64,000 bases of DNA from Aptenodytes patagonicus (Eukaryota > Chordata > Aves > Sphenisciformes > Spheniscidae), in NCBI RefSeq assembly GCF_965638725.1, contig NC_134954.1:124001-188000 (forward strand), in the 5' to 3' direction. The notes under the pieces were generated by a model, which was not told the DNA's origin, ran no database searches, and worked only from the letters and a program-made list of their open reading frames with translations. The position numbers and the translations under genes are program-made. This document shows, in pieces, positions 1 to 13,500 of the stretch (the first letter of the stretch is position 1; each line of letters begins with the position of its first letter).

Positions 1-173
1 AGTCTTTGAGAAACAGGGAAATGGCTTATTGGTGAAACCAACCTCTGAGGAAGCAGACAGGCAATTCTTCATTAGAAACAAAGCTGCAAACTGAGGTTAT
101 TTGGCAAAACTCTCATGTCTGGACTCAAATTCCCCCAAAACAGCAGCTTCTGGCATTAGCCCGGCAACCTGGG
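1..173 (-). other. Likely start of the TMT opsin 3' untranslated region
   Basis: These bases follow the opsin stop codon on the minus strand. No AATAAA or ATTAAA poly(A) signal is visible on that strand before the window edge, so the transcript end lies outside. Confidence 0.5.
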
Positions 174-416
174 TCAGGCGCTGTAGTGAGCCACCAGCAC
201 AGCTCTTTTAGCTGTTGGGGTCTCTTTTGGAGGTGAGTGCGGGTTCCCAGCGGGGTCTGGGCTCTTGGTTGAGGGCTGCCTGGCCAAGGCAGCAGCCGTG
301 GGGCAGGTGTTGCCTGGCGCCTGCTGCAGTGCACAGCAGGACCTGGATGAGGACTTGTTGATGGAGTTTGTGGTGGCTTTGTTGCGTTTCAGAAGCACCA
401 AAAAGCACCTGTAAAA
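174..416 (-). CDS. TMTOPS: TMT opsin exon 4 (cytoplasmic tail, end of protein)
   Basis: The last coding exon begins after ...GCATGTGATAG with FYRCFLVLLKRNKA, the helix-8 segment that follows NKQ in TMT opsins, and ends ...RAVLVAHYSA and a stop (TGA, 174-176). It encodes 80 residues (304-383). The FYRCF start and the AHYSA-type end are what place the gene with the TMT opsins rather than OPN3 itself. The tail is rich in Ser, Thr and Pro (possible receptor-kinase sites), and a Cys-Cys pair in SRSCCAL could be a palmitoylation site. The acceptor ends in TAG rather than CAG. No ATG-started frame covers all of this exon, so a simple ORF search would miss its beginning. The phase fits exon 3 exactly. 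Confidence 0.9.
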   Translation of the reverse strand, partial: FYRCFLVLLKRNKATTNSINKSSSRSCCALQQAPGNTCPTAAALARQPSTKSPDPAGNPHSPPKETPTAKRAVLVAHYSA

Positions 417-3400
417 CTATCACATGCATGTAGAGAACAGCAAGTTAGCAGAAATTTTATTTATTTAACTTTTTATAAGACAGGCTTTGTCTTAACGGTC
501 TTTATTTCCATTTAAGTTCCTGGAACGGTCCTGAAAAAAAACATGGATATAATAATATTTTGTATTAGAAGTTGAATTGTTTTGTAGAAAAAATATGTCC
601 TTGTGCTAAGTGGGAGCTTGTGCTGAGGTCAAGGTCTCTATAAACTAAGATGGGGATGGGGTCCTGGGGAGCAGGAGCTGGGGGAAAGAGCTGTCTGCCT
701 TTTCCCTTCGTCTGGGCACACAAACCGAGCACATCAATGAAAGAAGAATAAACCCAACGAAAATTAAAAAAAGTCATTTTGGCCAATGTTTCATGAACAA
801 GGCAGTGTTAGCACCACTACAATATTTCAGCACTACAGGGTATAGGTAAAGTGCTAAAATCCAGATGGGGCATTTTGCCTACTTGCAGATTGGATGCTGT
901 ATTTATTTTGGGGGAGTTGGGTTTTTAAATTCATTTCTTAGATCAATTTATATTTTCATTGTCCCTTGATTAAAAAGTAGTATGGAGAACGGAGGGAAAA
1001 GAGCCAGAAATGAAATTTTCAGACAGGCCTGTAACAGTCATCCTGTGTTTTTATTTAATACAAGTATTACTGACTATATAGCAGTACAAAGAATAGAAAG
1101 GACTAAATGCTTTTCAGCCTGTTTTCAGGTTTGTAGAAGCCTGTTACCTGACTGAGCTGACTGCATGCTCAGATGCAAACACAGCTGGTCTGCTGCGGTG
1201 CGGAGATTTCGGGGAGCACTGACGGATCACTCGTTGTAGCCTGTGGTCAGGTTATTGGTATATCCCGTTACTAAAAGCATGGTAGGGATTGAGCTAATTG
1301 AATCGTGAAAGCGATGTTGGCTGGTTTGATTTGTATTTGACCAGGGAAAAGATGAAAAGTTGTGTAATGTGTTTGGTTTAAGCTCTCAGATGAGGTTGGT
1401 TCAACATCTGTTACTTGAGGGATTTTTTCAGTTGCATGCCAAAACATATTATGCATCTGAGAGTGGAGGGAGTCTGTTGCATGAAGTTAAGGAAAATGCC
1501 TGTAGCAGACCTGTCTGCATGGTCTCCCTGCAAACTGTAGAGTCAAATACTGATACCTGATCTCTCTAGGGTCAAGAGTCCAAACCAACTTTAATGGTGA
1601 TTCTCTGTACAACACAGAAGATAGCAAGAAGCTCTGACAACTCTTGCTATCAACAGCCAAGTTGCAGCTTTTTTGTTGGCAGACTTGCTTGCTGGGGAAA
1701 ATGGCTTTTGAAGGGTTTCACACAATCTTTGCAACAGCTGAAATTTCTTTTTTTTTAATGAGAAACTGAAATTTCTCAGGAATTAAAGACTTTCTTCGTA
1801 ATAAAAATAATTATCATTTTTTCATCATCCCCTCACCACTGAGCATTGAAATATTAAGCAGCTTGAAAACTTGTGGGGAATGTTGTCTATTTTTCTGGGT
1901 TCCCCCCCACCGCGCCCCGTGGTCAAGTTTACGTGGGTGGGTGAGGCTCTTATCAGCCATCTTTCTGTAGTTGCTTAATCCCCCGGAAATTTCTATTGCA
2001 GCCTAAGAGTCGCTTTTATCTGTTTAACCTTCACCTACCCTTTGCCTGGAGGTATTTGCTTGATGTTATTTTATCTGGCCTGTTCTCTGATTTTATCTAG
2101 CCTGATTAGAGATTTCTGAACGTTTACCAAAGTAGGGGTGGAAGCCTGGACATAGAACTGTTTTAGAAATACCATGAAATTAGAGGGAAATGAAAGCTGC
2201 ATCAGTTATCAAGGTATCTCCTATAGATTTCCGTAGCATCAGGAATATTGTCAGTGTTGAACATGGTTATCTGGATGACCAGCATCTCCCGTTTGCACCA
2301 TAAGTCTGCCTGGCACTCCTGTGTGCTCCCCCCAGACCTCCAGGAGGGTGGGTGCAGCCATGGGTGCAGCGCTTCTCCCAGTCCTTTCTCAGCCCTGAGT
2401 TTGCAAAATGCCCTGTGAATATTTTGAAAATCAAAAAGGCAACAGGGATGCTGCTGGAGAAAAACAGCCCGGTTTGGGTGTAAGGGCAAGGGGGTGATTC
2501 TGGTGCAGGTCTCATGGTACTGGACAGTCTGTAACTCCCTGGGTGCTGGATTGCTGCTGGCAGATGGATTTTTCTGCAAAAGCCTGTCTTGCCAAGAGCT
2601 GGGCTGGCTCCCAGCTAGTTTGTGCTCCAGTGCCCATCAGCATAGCTAGCTGCTATCCCAGGGGCAGCTGACAGTTACTCAGGGGACAAGAAAACCCCTG
2701 TCTCAAAACAGGAATAAAACTTCTGTGACCAGTTAGATGATCCAGCAGCTAAAAAGGTCAGACATCTAAAATTTCAATATGAATAAACACCAGCGTTTTG
2801 AGTGCTGCATGAACAAAATACACTAGTTCCTGGGAGTTCCTCTTGTGACCGTAGTTGTGGAGCTTAATTTAGGGATATGAAAAACATTGACCTGCAATGT
2901 TTGATAGGAAAAGCAGGCTGTGTGAGAAAGTGGATGTGATGGAGCGTGTGGTGGAGGAAAGGTGGAGGGAATGCTGAAACATTCTGAGACAACACAGGTT
3001 AATTTGTTTGATTATCTTGTGTGTTTTGGAGTTGGTTTGTTTTTTGGTTTTTTTGTTTGTTTGTTTGTTTTTCCCCATGGCTTGCTAAGGAATAAATCTC
3101 ACTTTATCCTGCTCTGTCCATCCCTCCTCTCTCCACACAGCTCACTTTTGAACCGGTTTTGGAGCCAGATCTAACAGCGGAATTAGCAATGCCACTTTTC
3201 TAGATGAGTTTTGTGAAGGGAGGCAGCTGGACAGAGGTGGGAGAACTGGAAAGAGACAGCAGAGTAAGCATGAAGGATCTTATAATCCATCAAAGAGCCC
3301 TCCCTGGGCACTGCCATGAGGCAGAGCCTGCAGGCGCCTGTGTTTCCATGGCTCTGCTGCTTGTGGAGCAGCCTCTGGGCAGGCGCTTGGTGTGTGTCCC

Positions 3401-6400
3401 TTGTACAGAGGTGGGTACAGCCCCTGTGCTCACACAGGAGCCAGAGGAGCAGCGAGCTTCTCTGTTCAGGGAGCAGAACTCTCACTGTTAGCAGAAAAGC
3501 TCAGGTGTTTAATACGAAGGATTATCACATGTGTGTGAAACAATGAAACAACGTGTCAGCATTTTCTGATCTGAGGTGCTTCTACTGTCTTCTCTCTTGA
3601 CTAGTAAAACTCAGAGTATTGACTTCTTGGTGGTCTGTACTGAATATAGAAACCTGAACACTGATCGCTGCTAAAATACTGAGAAATGAAAACCAAGTGG
3701 CATTTAGGAAAAAAATGCAAAACAAAGCGCATACATAACCCTAGTAGTAAAAGTTTATGGTGAACTTAAGGGACATGTTTGGCATGGATAAACCCAGTTT
3801 AATTTGTATCTACCTGCTGCCTTTAAGCAATCTATTTAGTAAAAAGATTAATTAAGAAAGCACTTGTAGAAAACATAACTCCTCTGCACAGTCTGTGTTG
3901 TTTCATAGAGTGATCTTTCCAGCCCATGAACATGTTAAGATTAGCCTGTCATTTTTAAACTGCCTCTCTTGATTTAACTGGGGTTGCATGTGTTTGAAGT
4001 GATGCACAGTTGTCTTTGCAGGGTGGAGACTCTGGCCATGGGAACGGGTAGGTGCAGAGCAAGCTGCTGAGTGGTGAGTCAGTCAGGCTTCTTGATGTCT
4101 CTGCAACGGGATTTGGGCTGAGATGGCAGTTACCAGTTACTGTAATTAGCTCAGGGCTTCCATCTCCCCCCTAGGTACTATGATCAACAGGTCATGCTGC
4201 TGCAGTTTATAAGCTTGGCTCTGACTGGTGCTGCTCCTGGGTGTGGGAGCAAGGCTTAGCACAGTAGTAAGCACAGTGAAGCACTAGCAGCTGTTGGTCT
4301 GTTTGGGTGCTTTTCCCCGGTAAGGGTTGGTAATCTCTCTTCAATGTTCCAGGCAGTTTCATGAAAGAATTTATTTTAAAAAATAAATAATAAAGGAGAA
4401 GGGAAAGAATTGTTCATGTCGCAGGGAAGAAGTCAGGGAGTTCTGCCGGAGGCTGAGCATGAGCAGAGAAAGCAATGTACTCCCCCAAGCTGTTAGTGAG
4501 AGTGAGTAGAGTTGATGGACGGTGTCATGGAAACATTTTACTCCCTGGGAATTTCTCATGCCCCAGTAAAAATGCCCACAGTTACTGCCAGGCTTCAACT
4601 CAATCTTTTACTATCATCATTTGTTTTCAAGAGAGAGTGATTTACTATCTGTGCTTCCTAACAGCTTCCAAAAATCATTTTAAGTGGAGGATTTGCTGGA
4701 CTCAGAGAAACAAATTATCCACCTGCTATAATACCAGAAATTCGAAGATCAATGAAATGTGCCTGACTTAGTGGGCTGATGGAGCTGAAGATGGTTGAGG
4801 GACTAGACTAGCTCTGATACTCTCTGTTTGTTCTCTGTAGATCTCTTTTTCATCCCCCTTCCTCTTCTGAGATTTAATTCTCCATCCCTGTGCAAGGGGC
4901 TACCCCAGCTCCTGCCTGTTGTGTGCCGTGCATCAGCTTGATGTTTTTTCTCATGAACAGCATCACGTTTTCTTAGCTTGCACAAGAAAATGTAGCCTAC
5001 CGGGAGGGGAAAATCATGAGTTCCCCCCCTGCTGGGTGTGGGACTACAGCTGGGAGCAGCACATGGTCCTCCCCCTCCCTGAGCGTGGGGAAGGGCTTGG
5101 GTGAAACCCAGCCATCCTCAGCCCGGCGGCGGAGTTGCACACATCAGCTTCCCTCTCCCGGGATCACTGGACGCAGTTGACGTTATTTGCAGAAATCCCA
5201 TGTGTGCTGATTAAGGGAGAGTATATTTTCTGGTTTGGCCATTTCTCAGAACTTTTCAGACAAAGTACAACTAAGTATACTGAGAAAGAAACCTGATCTT
5301 TGAGCCCTAGGGACTAGTTAGCAGCAGAAGGAGGAAAGAAAAGCAAATACAAACAGTACTGTAAGGGGCATGAAGAAAGAAGGAGTTACAGGGCCCATTT
5401 TCACTGGATCAGGAAAAAGAAAGGAGAAAAATCTTTGCACAGAGCGGGTGACAGAAAAGCAGATAGATGGCCTTCTAAAGCTTCTTCTACTCTTCTCCTC
5501 TATTTTATCTAATGAACAGTTTTCCTCTAGAGAGATTAGATCCTGACAGCCTCCTGACTGTACAAGCCAGAACAGTTGAGGAGTGTATTAGCTTAACAAA
5601 CGTGAGCTAATGCCACATGTGTTTCAGGGGATGCAAACTTGGGTCAGCAAGGGGGTTTCAGAGCAGTCAGACACAAGTCATCACGGGAGGGTCTGTCTTT
5701 CCCCCTATGCTACTGTGCGAAGGCTCTGGCATCCTCCTGAGTAGGCAGTGGCACAGGTGGAAACATGATCCCCAAATCTGCACAGCACCTTTAGTCTTCA
5801 CCTTGCCTCAGCTCACAGTTTCCATTTGAAGGGCTGGGTGGGATGAAAGACTGACAATGGCAGGGCAATCAAATCCCAGTTGAGGAGAAATAGTCGTGCT
5901 ACTGGTGCCTGGGTATCTCTACCTGGAGTTTCTAAGGGGAGAAAAGTAGGGTCGAAGCAAAAGTGGGTACTCGTGGGCTGAATTGACAGCTGCATGGTGT
6001 TATGAAGCATTTCTCTCTCTATTCTGTGTTGCATATAGTTAAAACCCACATTCTCCTGCCATGAGTTGAATCTTCACCAGAAAAAGAGGTGTTATTTATG
6101 GGCACATTTCAGCAAGGTAGAAGTACTGAAAGATTTCCAGGAAAGCTCCAATGCCTTCTCAAGCCTTCTAAAGATGGGGGTTTCTGTTCCCCTTTGGCAT
6201 CGCAGCAAAGCCAGTGAGTTGCTGGTGAGCTGTACCAGGGTGGGTTGCCAGCACTGTGGAGCCCAATCCCCCTTAGCCAGCAGCACGCTCGGCTCAGAGG
6301 GGTCTCTTACCCCTGCCTTTAGCATCAGACCTGAGGTGCCACATCTGCCCTGAAACAGGGCTAACGGCACCCTGGTGCTGACACCAGCAGCTGACTCTGA

Positions 6401-7356
6401 CGGGGCTGAAATTCATCCCTTTGGATGAATAAAAGGGATCATTTGTTATGCACACAGCAATTTTTTTAGACAAAGTTTCCAAAGGGAATGAATCAATACA
6501 TGACAGGTATTCTGAGGTAGAGCTGGGCAGGGCCAGAAATTCATGTCTTGCTGGAAGGATATGGAGAATCACAGTTATTCACTTACTGTGCACAATGTTA
6601 AAGATATTTTCAAGCCTCTGTCTTGTGTTTACCATCTGGTGAGGGTAGTCCTGAGGCCAACCCTCTAGCTGGAAGTACAGCCCCAGCTACATCTACAGCC
6701 CCTTGCCTGGTACCCTCCTGCCATCTATTTTTTGTCTCTCTGCATGGCAGAGAGAGGGAAACGCAGGATTTGAAGCAAGCTGTGCTGTCCCCTGCTCCAG
6801 GGTCCACTCCTCCAGCAGTGTTTTTAGACAGATCCTCGCTGGTCATGGTTCCCACCAGCTGTTAGGAGGTGCAGAGTAGGACAGAAGAGTGACTGAAGGA
6901 TTTGGGGGGGGGGAGTTACAAGAGTAAATCGGGGAAGAGAAAGCTGATGTTGCAAAGAAGAGGAGTTACTATGGGCAATGCGCTGTGCCAGGGCATGGCG
7001 TAGGGTAGCAAAGGCTCATGTCCTTACAGGACTTAATATGTCTGAATCAACTTCTGATGCCCTCGTGCTTGTCAGAACATTGATTTCTTCTCCTCCATGT
7101 TTAGCTTGCTGTTCATCAAATTGTGTAGTGGAAAGGAAGGACCCATCGGTTGCTATTTGGACCTGTGGGAAGTTGGTTATCTAACTTCCAGAAGTCCAGA
7201 CTTAATTAAATTTGCTCCTCATAGCCCTTTTTCTGTGCTTCCCTCTCATATGGTTTTTCAGTGATACCACCAATACACTCTTTATTTCCCCTCATTATTT
7301 CTTTACTTCTTGAATACATTGAATCTGAGTAAACATAAAGATAGCATTTTACTTAC
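417..7356 (-). other. TMT opsin intron 3
   Basis: About 6.9 kb between the GTAAGT donor of exon 3 and the TAG acceptor of exon 4. I see no coding exon, CR1 or LTR in it. It holds a GTTT/poly-T simple repeat near 3.05 kb and short homopolymers. Confidence 0.85.
3047..3072 (+). repeat. (TTTG)n simple repeat
   Basis: A short T-rich tract with repeated TTTG units inside opsin intron 3. Confidence 0.8.
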
Positions 7357-7590
7357 CTGTTTGTTCAGAAATATGTAGATGATGGGGTTGTAGACTGTGC
7401 TGCTTTTGGCAAGGATGGATGGGATGATGCTGACTGCAGGGGTGATGAGACCAGGTTTCCCAAACGTAGCTATAAGTGCCACAGTCGCATATGGCAGCCA
7501 GCAAAGGAGAAAGCAAATTACCATCACCACCACCATGATCAGGATGCGCTGCTCCCGTGACCGACCCATCCCTTTATTGATGCCACTCAC
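7357..7590 (-). CDS. TMTOPS: TMT opsin exon 3 (cytoplasmic loop 3, TM6, TM7)
   Basis: Exon 3 starts directly after the polypyrimidine acceptor ...CTCTCCCACCCAG with VSGINKGMGRSREQR and stays in the phase left by exon 2. It encodes 78 residues (226-303). TM6 carries the CWLP motif in VICFLLCWLPYATVAL. The loop is ATFGKPGLITP. TM7 carries the retinal Schiff-base lysine, Lys287 (plus-strand 7405-7407), in ILAKSSTVYNPIIYIF, followed by NPIIY (the NPxxY motif). The exon ends ...AACAAACAG|GTAAGT. The donor after NKQ is the position used by many vertebrate opsins before the tail exon. AKSSTVYNP and FGKPGLITP are typical of the OPN3/TMT group. The open frame runs on into the intron by chance. No defects are seen in this exon. 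Confidence 0.95.
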
Positions 7591-10500
7591 CTGGGTGGGA
7601 GAGAGGCACAAATACACTATTAGCACTGCTCATACTGGGAGCAGATGATGATGCATGGGAGCTCCTGGTGTGGCCACACTAGGGGCAGGGTTGGCAGTGT
7701 TATATGAAATGTTGGCTGAGAAGAGCTGGCCAATGTGGGCAGGGTTTGTATGTTACGTACCCAAAGTGTGTACATAACAGTTGGAATAGGATTAGCGATA
7801 GTACTGTTCATCTAGAATAGCCTTCTCCAGCTTTCTCTAAATCACAGCATTTAATGTGTCTTGGGCAGGAGGGAAGAAGGGGGAACCTGCCCTGGTCTAA
7901 CTGGCCCTGGAGAACAGCTGGACCGAGTGCTCCGAGAAGGACTGCTTGTCTGAGTCCTACTGGTAGTGATGCACCCAGCCAAGGATGAAATGCTCTGTAC
8001 CCAGAGGCCACTGGGGCAGGACAGGAGACAGGCAAGAACATGAAGAACAAGGGTTTGAGAGAACTTTCTCCCCTGGATCCATTGGAAAAGCCAGCAGTTG
8101 CATTCAACTGATTTACAGCAGGCTCCTTCTCTGGACTTGGGGCTCACGCATTCTCATAAGTAAATCATACTGTATATAACTACTGCTGTCTTATGCCTCA
8201 CCCTTGTTTCTTAGTTTTCAGTATGTTTTGAAAATTGGATCTTTTACAGATTGTTGTGTAATGCCTGCACTGCAAAGTGCTGCAGTAAGCACGAGAACTA
8301 ACTATTACAAGCAGTTTTATAGGGAATCCAGTGGGATGTGTTTGTGTGCTGGAAGTCACCTTGAGACTAATTAAAAAAAACAAACCAAAACTTTTTAAAA
8401 AGTAGAACATATCTGTAATTGCCTGCCGAGAGAACTCTAATATCGAGTACTTTATAAATATCCTGTTAATGTGCAAATGAAATATTTTATGACACTTTTC
8501 TGTGATTTAAAAGAAAAAAGTGGTATTTGCCACTAGGCTAATGAAGTTGTTAATCAAAATATTTCCATTAGTGAGAGATGAATTTCACTCAGAGACACCC
8601 ACAGGCATCAGTAGCTCAGATTTATTCACAGACATCTCAGACAAAAGCTCACATTTATCTTCTTACATTTCATGGAGTTGATATAAGTTCTGTATGACAT
8701 TTTCCCTGTGTTCAGATTTTTTGAAAGTCTGCCCCAACTTGGTATAAAACTTTACAAGATGCTTAGGCTGTGTGATGAAGTAGAAGCAGCTGGATTGGGG
8801 CACATGGGTATGGGGATGGAAATGGAAGAGGAGTTGCATTTTCCATCATATGCGCTTGATTTTTAGGCTCCTGAGAAGAGGCACTGAAAGGTAGCCGGCT
8901 GCCAGGGTCCTTTATCCCCACACAAAATCCCAATTTCTTTGTGCCTTCCTGAGACCCTCCTGTCTGCCCTCCCTTGCCAGGAGACACCTGGGGCAGGTGG
9001 TGGGTGATGGCTTGCAAGTGGTGCACCTTAAGGAAAACCAAAGCTCCATTTTTTTCTATTGATTTCTGTTGATTTTAGAAAAGGCAACCCAACAACCTTT
9101 TCCTCTTGCTTCAGGTAAGGTCAGAGAAGACAAATGTTTTCCGGATGTTTTCCAGATCAAAACCAGCCTGGTCTGAGGTTGGGCATGAGATGAGGACTCT
9201 GGAGGTATTTCCCATTTAATAACTTTTAGCAGAGCTCAGGTCACAGGGCAGCTGGTGTGCTGCTTGGTCTCCACATCTCTCTCTGAATATCCTGATGCTT
9301 TGTGGCACGGCTAAATGGGGAGAAAAAGCTGCTTTTTGTCACTGTGTTGAACACTGACATAAAGCTAGTGGGGTATTTTTGATGGTACGTGTTCTACCAG
9401 CACAATGCACCCTTCTCAGGAAACCTATATCATGTATTACTCTCTTTCCTTTTTAAGGATTTTCTCCTTTCCTAAAAAAAGAAAAGCTTGCCGTTTTCAA
9501 ACTGATGCTGCCAGGGAATGGCTTCGTGGGTAAGCAAGGAAAGGTTTTCATTTCCTTGCCAGCAGTAGGAAATTATTATTTTCATCATATGAGGCCAGAA
9601 AGTTTCAATATCCTCCCCCTTCTGTAATTCTCCTTGAAGCATTTTTGCTTTCAATTACGAGGCTCCCCTGGTCAGCCAAGGAAACCTGAGACCTTGATAT
9701 TAGTATTCAAGGCACATGCAGAAAACTTTTGCAAAACTAAACAAACTCAGCAACCGTGAAATGTTGCTGGCACATCATCAGCAGATGGTGACTTGGATAT
9801 ACCACACAACTCCAGGGCTGTGCTGAGACTTTTGCTGTTGGATCGACTTCTGTAGATGGACAGAAGCAAAGAGCTGTGCGATGCTGACAAGTGATGCTGT
9901 GGGCTCTTACTTTAGTTTTGTCTTGATAACTTCCAGGGAAAGTAAAAGCGCAAGTCTGGCCCAGGAAGCTTGTCCGTAGTTGTTGGCCCATAGAGATTGG
10001 AAAGTCAGCCCAGATTGTTTCTGGCTTAGGGCTAATGGTGGTGGTGATGCTGCAGGAATTCAGTGCAGGGTTACCCTGGCCGTGCGCTGAGCTGGTGTAA
10101 AGTGTCCTTCCCTTCTGGTTTGGTCAAAAATCTAAACCTCAATCTGCTGTGCAGAATTAAAAAAAAAACAAACACTCACTATTTCTGTAGGTTTTGGTAT
10201 AAAAAACAGCCACAGAAAATGTGCTTTTATAGCTTTATGTTTTCTTTGCTGGAAATTGAGTCTCTGTTTCACCTAAAAATGATCTTTTAAGTTTTCTAAA
10301 ATTTATGATGCCTCTGTATCACTCATTCCATATGTTGCATGTGTGGTCCAGTGTACTGAGTTAGCAGGATTGGGGGGTTCATCTCCAGTGTAGTTGGAGG
10401 CCCTGGTCACATCTTGCTTTTACAGTGATGGATTCACATGCTTTCCACAGGTGTTAATTTTTACATGGAAAACTAACAAAAAGGTCAGGAATAGTTGGGA

Positions 10501-13500
10501 ATCTCTGCAGACATCTGCCGTACCCAGTTAAGGTCCTGACCACGTTTCTCCTGGGCTCTGTTCTGCATTCAGCCCCTGCCAAGGGCAGGCAGTAAAGGCT
10601 GACACTGGGAACCATTGCTGAGTAGTGAAAAGATGGTTTCCCAATGGGCTGGAGTCACACACTATGACACCTTAGGCAAGCAGAAAAAAGGCTACTGTAC
10701 TGGAAATGTTACTGTGCATTCATTCTGCATGTAAACTGTCCTTTTCACCCGAGATCTTACCATAACTGTCTTCACTGTGCCCTTTCCTGCTAAAACTCAG
10801 TTGAAGCTTGATCACAAAGATGCCAAACACTGAAAGTGCCAATGAAGTATTTAATCCCATACGTTATATAGGCATTTCTATATGAGCTGATGGAATGTGC
10901 ACTCTCTTAAGGCAATCCATGACTTTGGGGGTTTGCTGGATGCAGCAGGAGTTTGTTGGGCTGCCTGTTTGCCTCTGCCTGGGACATTATAAACCATGAT
11001 ATGCCTGTGCTATGTATTAACTTCTGCTATTAGACAGGATCCATGGTGGAGATGGCCACGAACACAGGACAGTCCCTGTGCTGAGATCTATCATTTAATA
11101 GCTAAGTTACTTTATGTTTTCTACTACAGAGAAGCACCTCTAGATGGTGATTCAGCCTGCAGAAGTGATTGATTTGCCTCTCTTTTTTTTCATTGACCAT
11201 AGTTGGGAACTTACACATCCATCGTCCTACTGTAGGAGCGGAAATGCTCACAAATACAGTGTTTATGTGGTGTGGCACTGGATGTCACGGACAGGAGAAG
11301 GACATGGATGTATGAGGTTGATCTGAGAATCTCAGCTGAGTGACTGACTATGTTTTCTCTTGTTTTTCGTGAAACCACCATAGTATTTAGAGCTTGGAGA
11401 GTTGACAAGGACACTCACGGGACTAGGAGGATGATCCTTGAGAAAAGTTGGAATAAAGGGAGATACGGGGAAAAAACCTCAACCAAACTGGGTATGCGAT
11501 GGCCTGAGCACACCAGCTGAGGCCTCTGGCTTACGTGAGCAAAGCTGCTGTATTTCTCTAAAATGGGTGGCACAGACACCCCTGAGCTGTGGCAGCAGCT
11601 GAACCACCTTCAGACATCACTGCCTGTTCATCAAGAAATAGTTCCTGAGAGCTATGAAATCAGATATACCCAGTTATACTCTGCCCTGGCAAATTAATAG
11701 CTGCAGTTACCTGAATACATACTAGAGAACCAGTCTATAACCTAATAAAGTTGCAATTAAATTGCATTGCTTGTACATTAAAGGTCAATCCAATTTCTTC
11801 TAAAATGGATGTGAGACTTCCTGATGGTCCCTGTGCATCAGCTTATGCCCTACTTTTAAGAATTGATAAATGTAGGTAGTGGATTTGCAGTAGATATGTT
11901 GGATGCTTCAGGGGAAACTCTCAACCCTTTGAAGTGTTATGGTGCCATCTGTTCTTGGTTGATGCTCATAACTCAGGTCAAGAGGTCTATGGGCATGCAC
12001 ATCAATACATCTGTGTGTTGCTTGGAAAGAGCTATGAGGTGCTTAAAATGACATCAGGTGTATCCTGTGCACAAAGCAGGCTGCCAAGGGAGCCTGGTGA
12101 GTGGGGACAGGAGGTCCAGAGTCCATGAGACCTCTTGGCATGAGAATAGCCTATCTTTGCAAGCACGAGCTTGCTTAGCAAAGGCTGAGCAAAAAGAAAT
12201 GGAAGCCCAGCAGAAAGCTTCAAACAGTAAGTCAACAGGGTGCTTACAGAAAGGAAAGAAGTTAGCCTCGGAAGCTATTGCTGGGGCTTAATGAGAATTT
12301 CCTTGAAGCTCTGAAACAGTGGGCAGTGATACGGTGGCCGGTTTAACAGTAGCTCATAGTCTCTCCTAATAATAAAAAAAGTTTTGCTTGCGGAGGAAAT
12401 ACTGATGTTTATCAAGGAAAATAAATGACTGATGCTACCATCCAGAAATGTTGCAAGATCAGGTTAGATTTTATTTTTAAGGAAGTTTTTCTATCCCTCC
12501 TAACATCTGAGTCTTTGTATTATGCTTAAAAGCTTCTCACTGCAGTCATAAAACCTAGAAACATGTTACCCGCATTCATAACGAAAATATCTTCATATAA
12601 TCTTTGATTCAGAGCTTAGGCTTTCTTAAAATTCCTATGCATTCAGTGCCTTGTCATGAAAACAAGAGTGAGAAAAGCAAGTTGCCAACTTTCTGTTATA
12701 TTTCCGTTTTAATGCTCGTCCATGAGAGGAGTGCTTTGCTCCTGGCAGACTGTGCTTTTACTCCACAAAACACATTTTACATTGGTGTAACAGGTTTGAA
12801 CCCAGCAGGTCAGACTGCAGCACAGCACGGGGAGAGATGGGGAAGAACAAAGCAGGAGACAGGACTTAAAATGACTTGAGGCAAAAAGCAGCAACAATGC
12901 TGGTTTGTCACTGGGAAACTTCTGCCTCTGCAATTTCCTAGTGTGCTGCTTACCTGGTCTAGATCTAGTAAATTAACATCTCGTGAGGCTTAGCAGTATC
13001 ATTGTCCTGATGACAAAACCCCAAATTCCTTCATCTGAGTCAAAGACAAATCTTCTCTAGTGCCCCTTGCACGATGCCAGCTAAGCAAGTTCCCAGCTGG
13101 TTGGGCTTGTTGGGGTCCAGGTCTTTCGTATGTGCAAGAGGGCAGTTACTAAAGCCCTCTGAGATTTTTGTATTTTTTTGCATACTAGTTCTTTGGGTGT
13201 GTGTGATTCCTTGTAGAAGCTGTAAAATAGAAGAGGTTTATCAGTCCTCTAAAAGTCACAGAAAATGCACCACTACCTTCTGCAGGGACAAGCAGAGTTT
13301 CCCTGCTCTACCTTTGGTGAAACTGGGAGGCTCTTCTGGCTCCTGCTGCAGCCTGAGCAAAGCTGAGCTAGTGGCGGGGAGCAGAAATGGAAACTGATTT
13401 AAAATGGTTGGTATTAGTTTTAGGAGCAAAAAATGCAATTCTTCTCAAGGTTGGGAAACCTTCCTCAGGATTTCCAGGAAGGCAGCAAGTGTGTCTGCAG

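Noticed and set aside
3183-3240. Candidate opsin tail exon after CTGTCTCTTTCCAG, starting FSHLC
   Set aside because: The acceptor is good, but the 20-codon product has no opsin tail similarity, whereas 416-174 gives FYRCF...AHYSA in phase.
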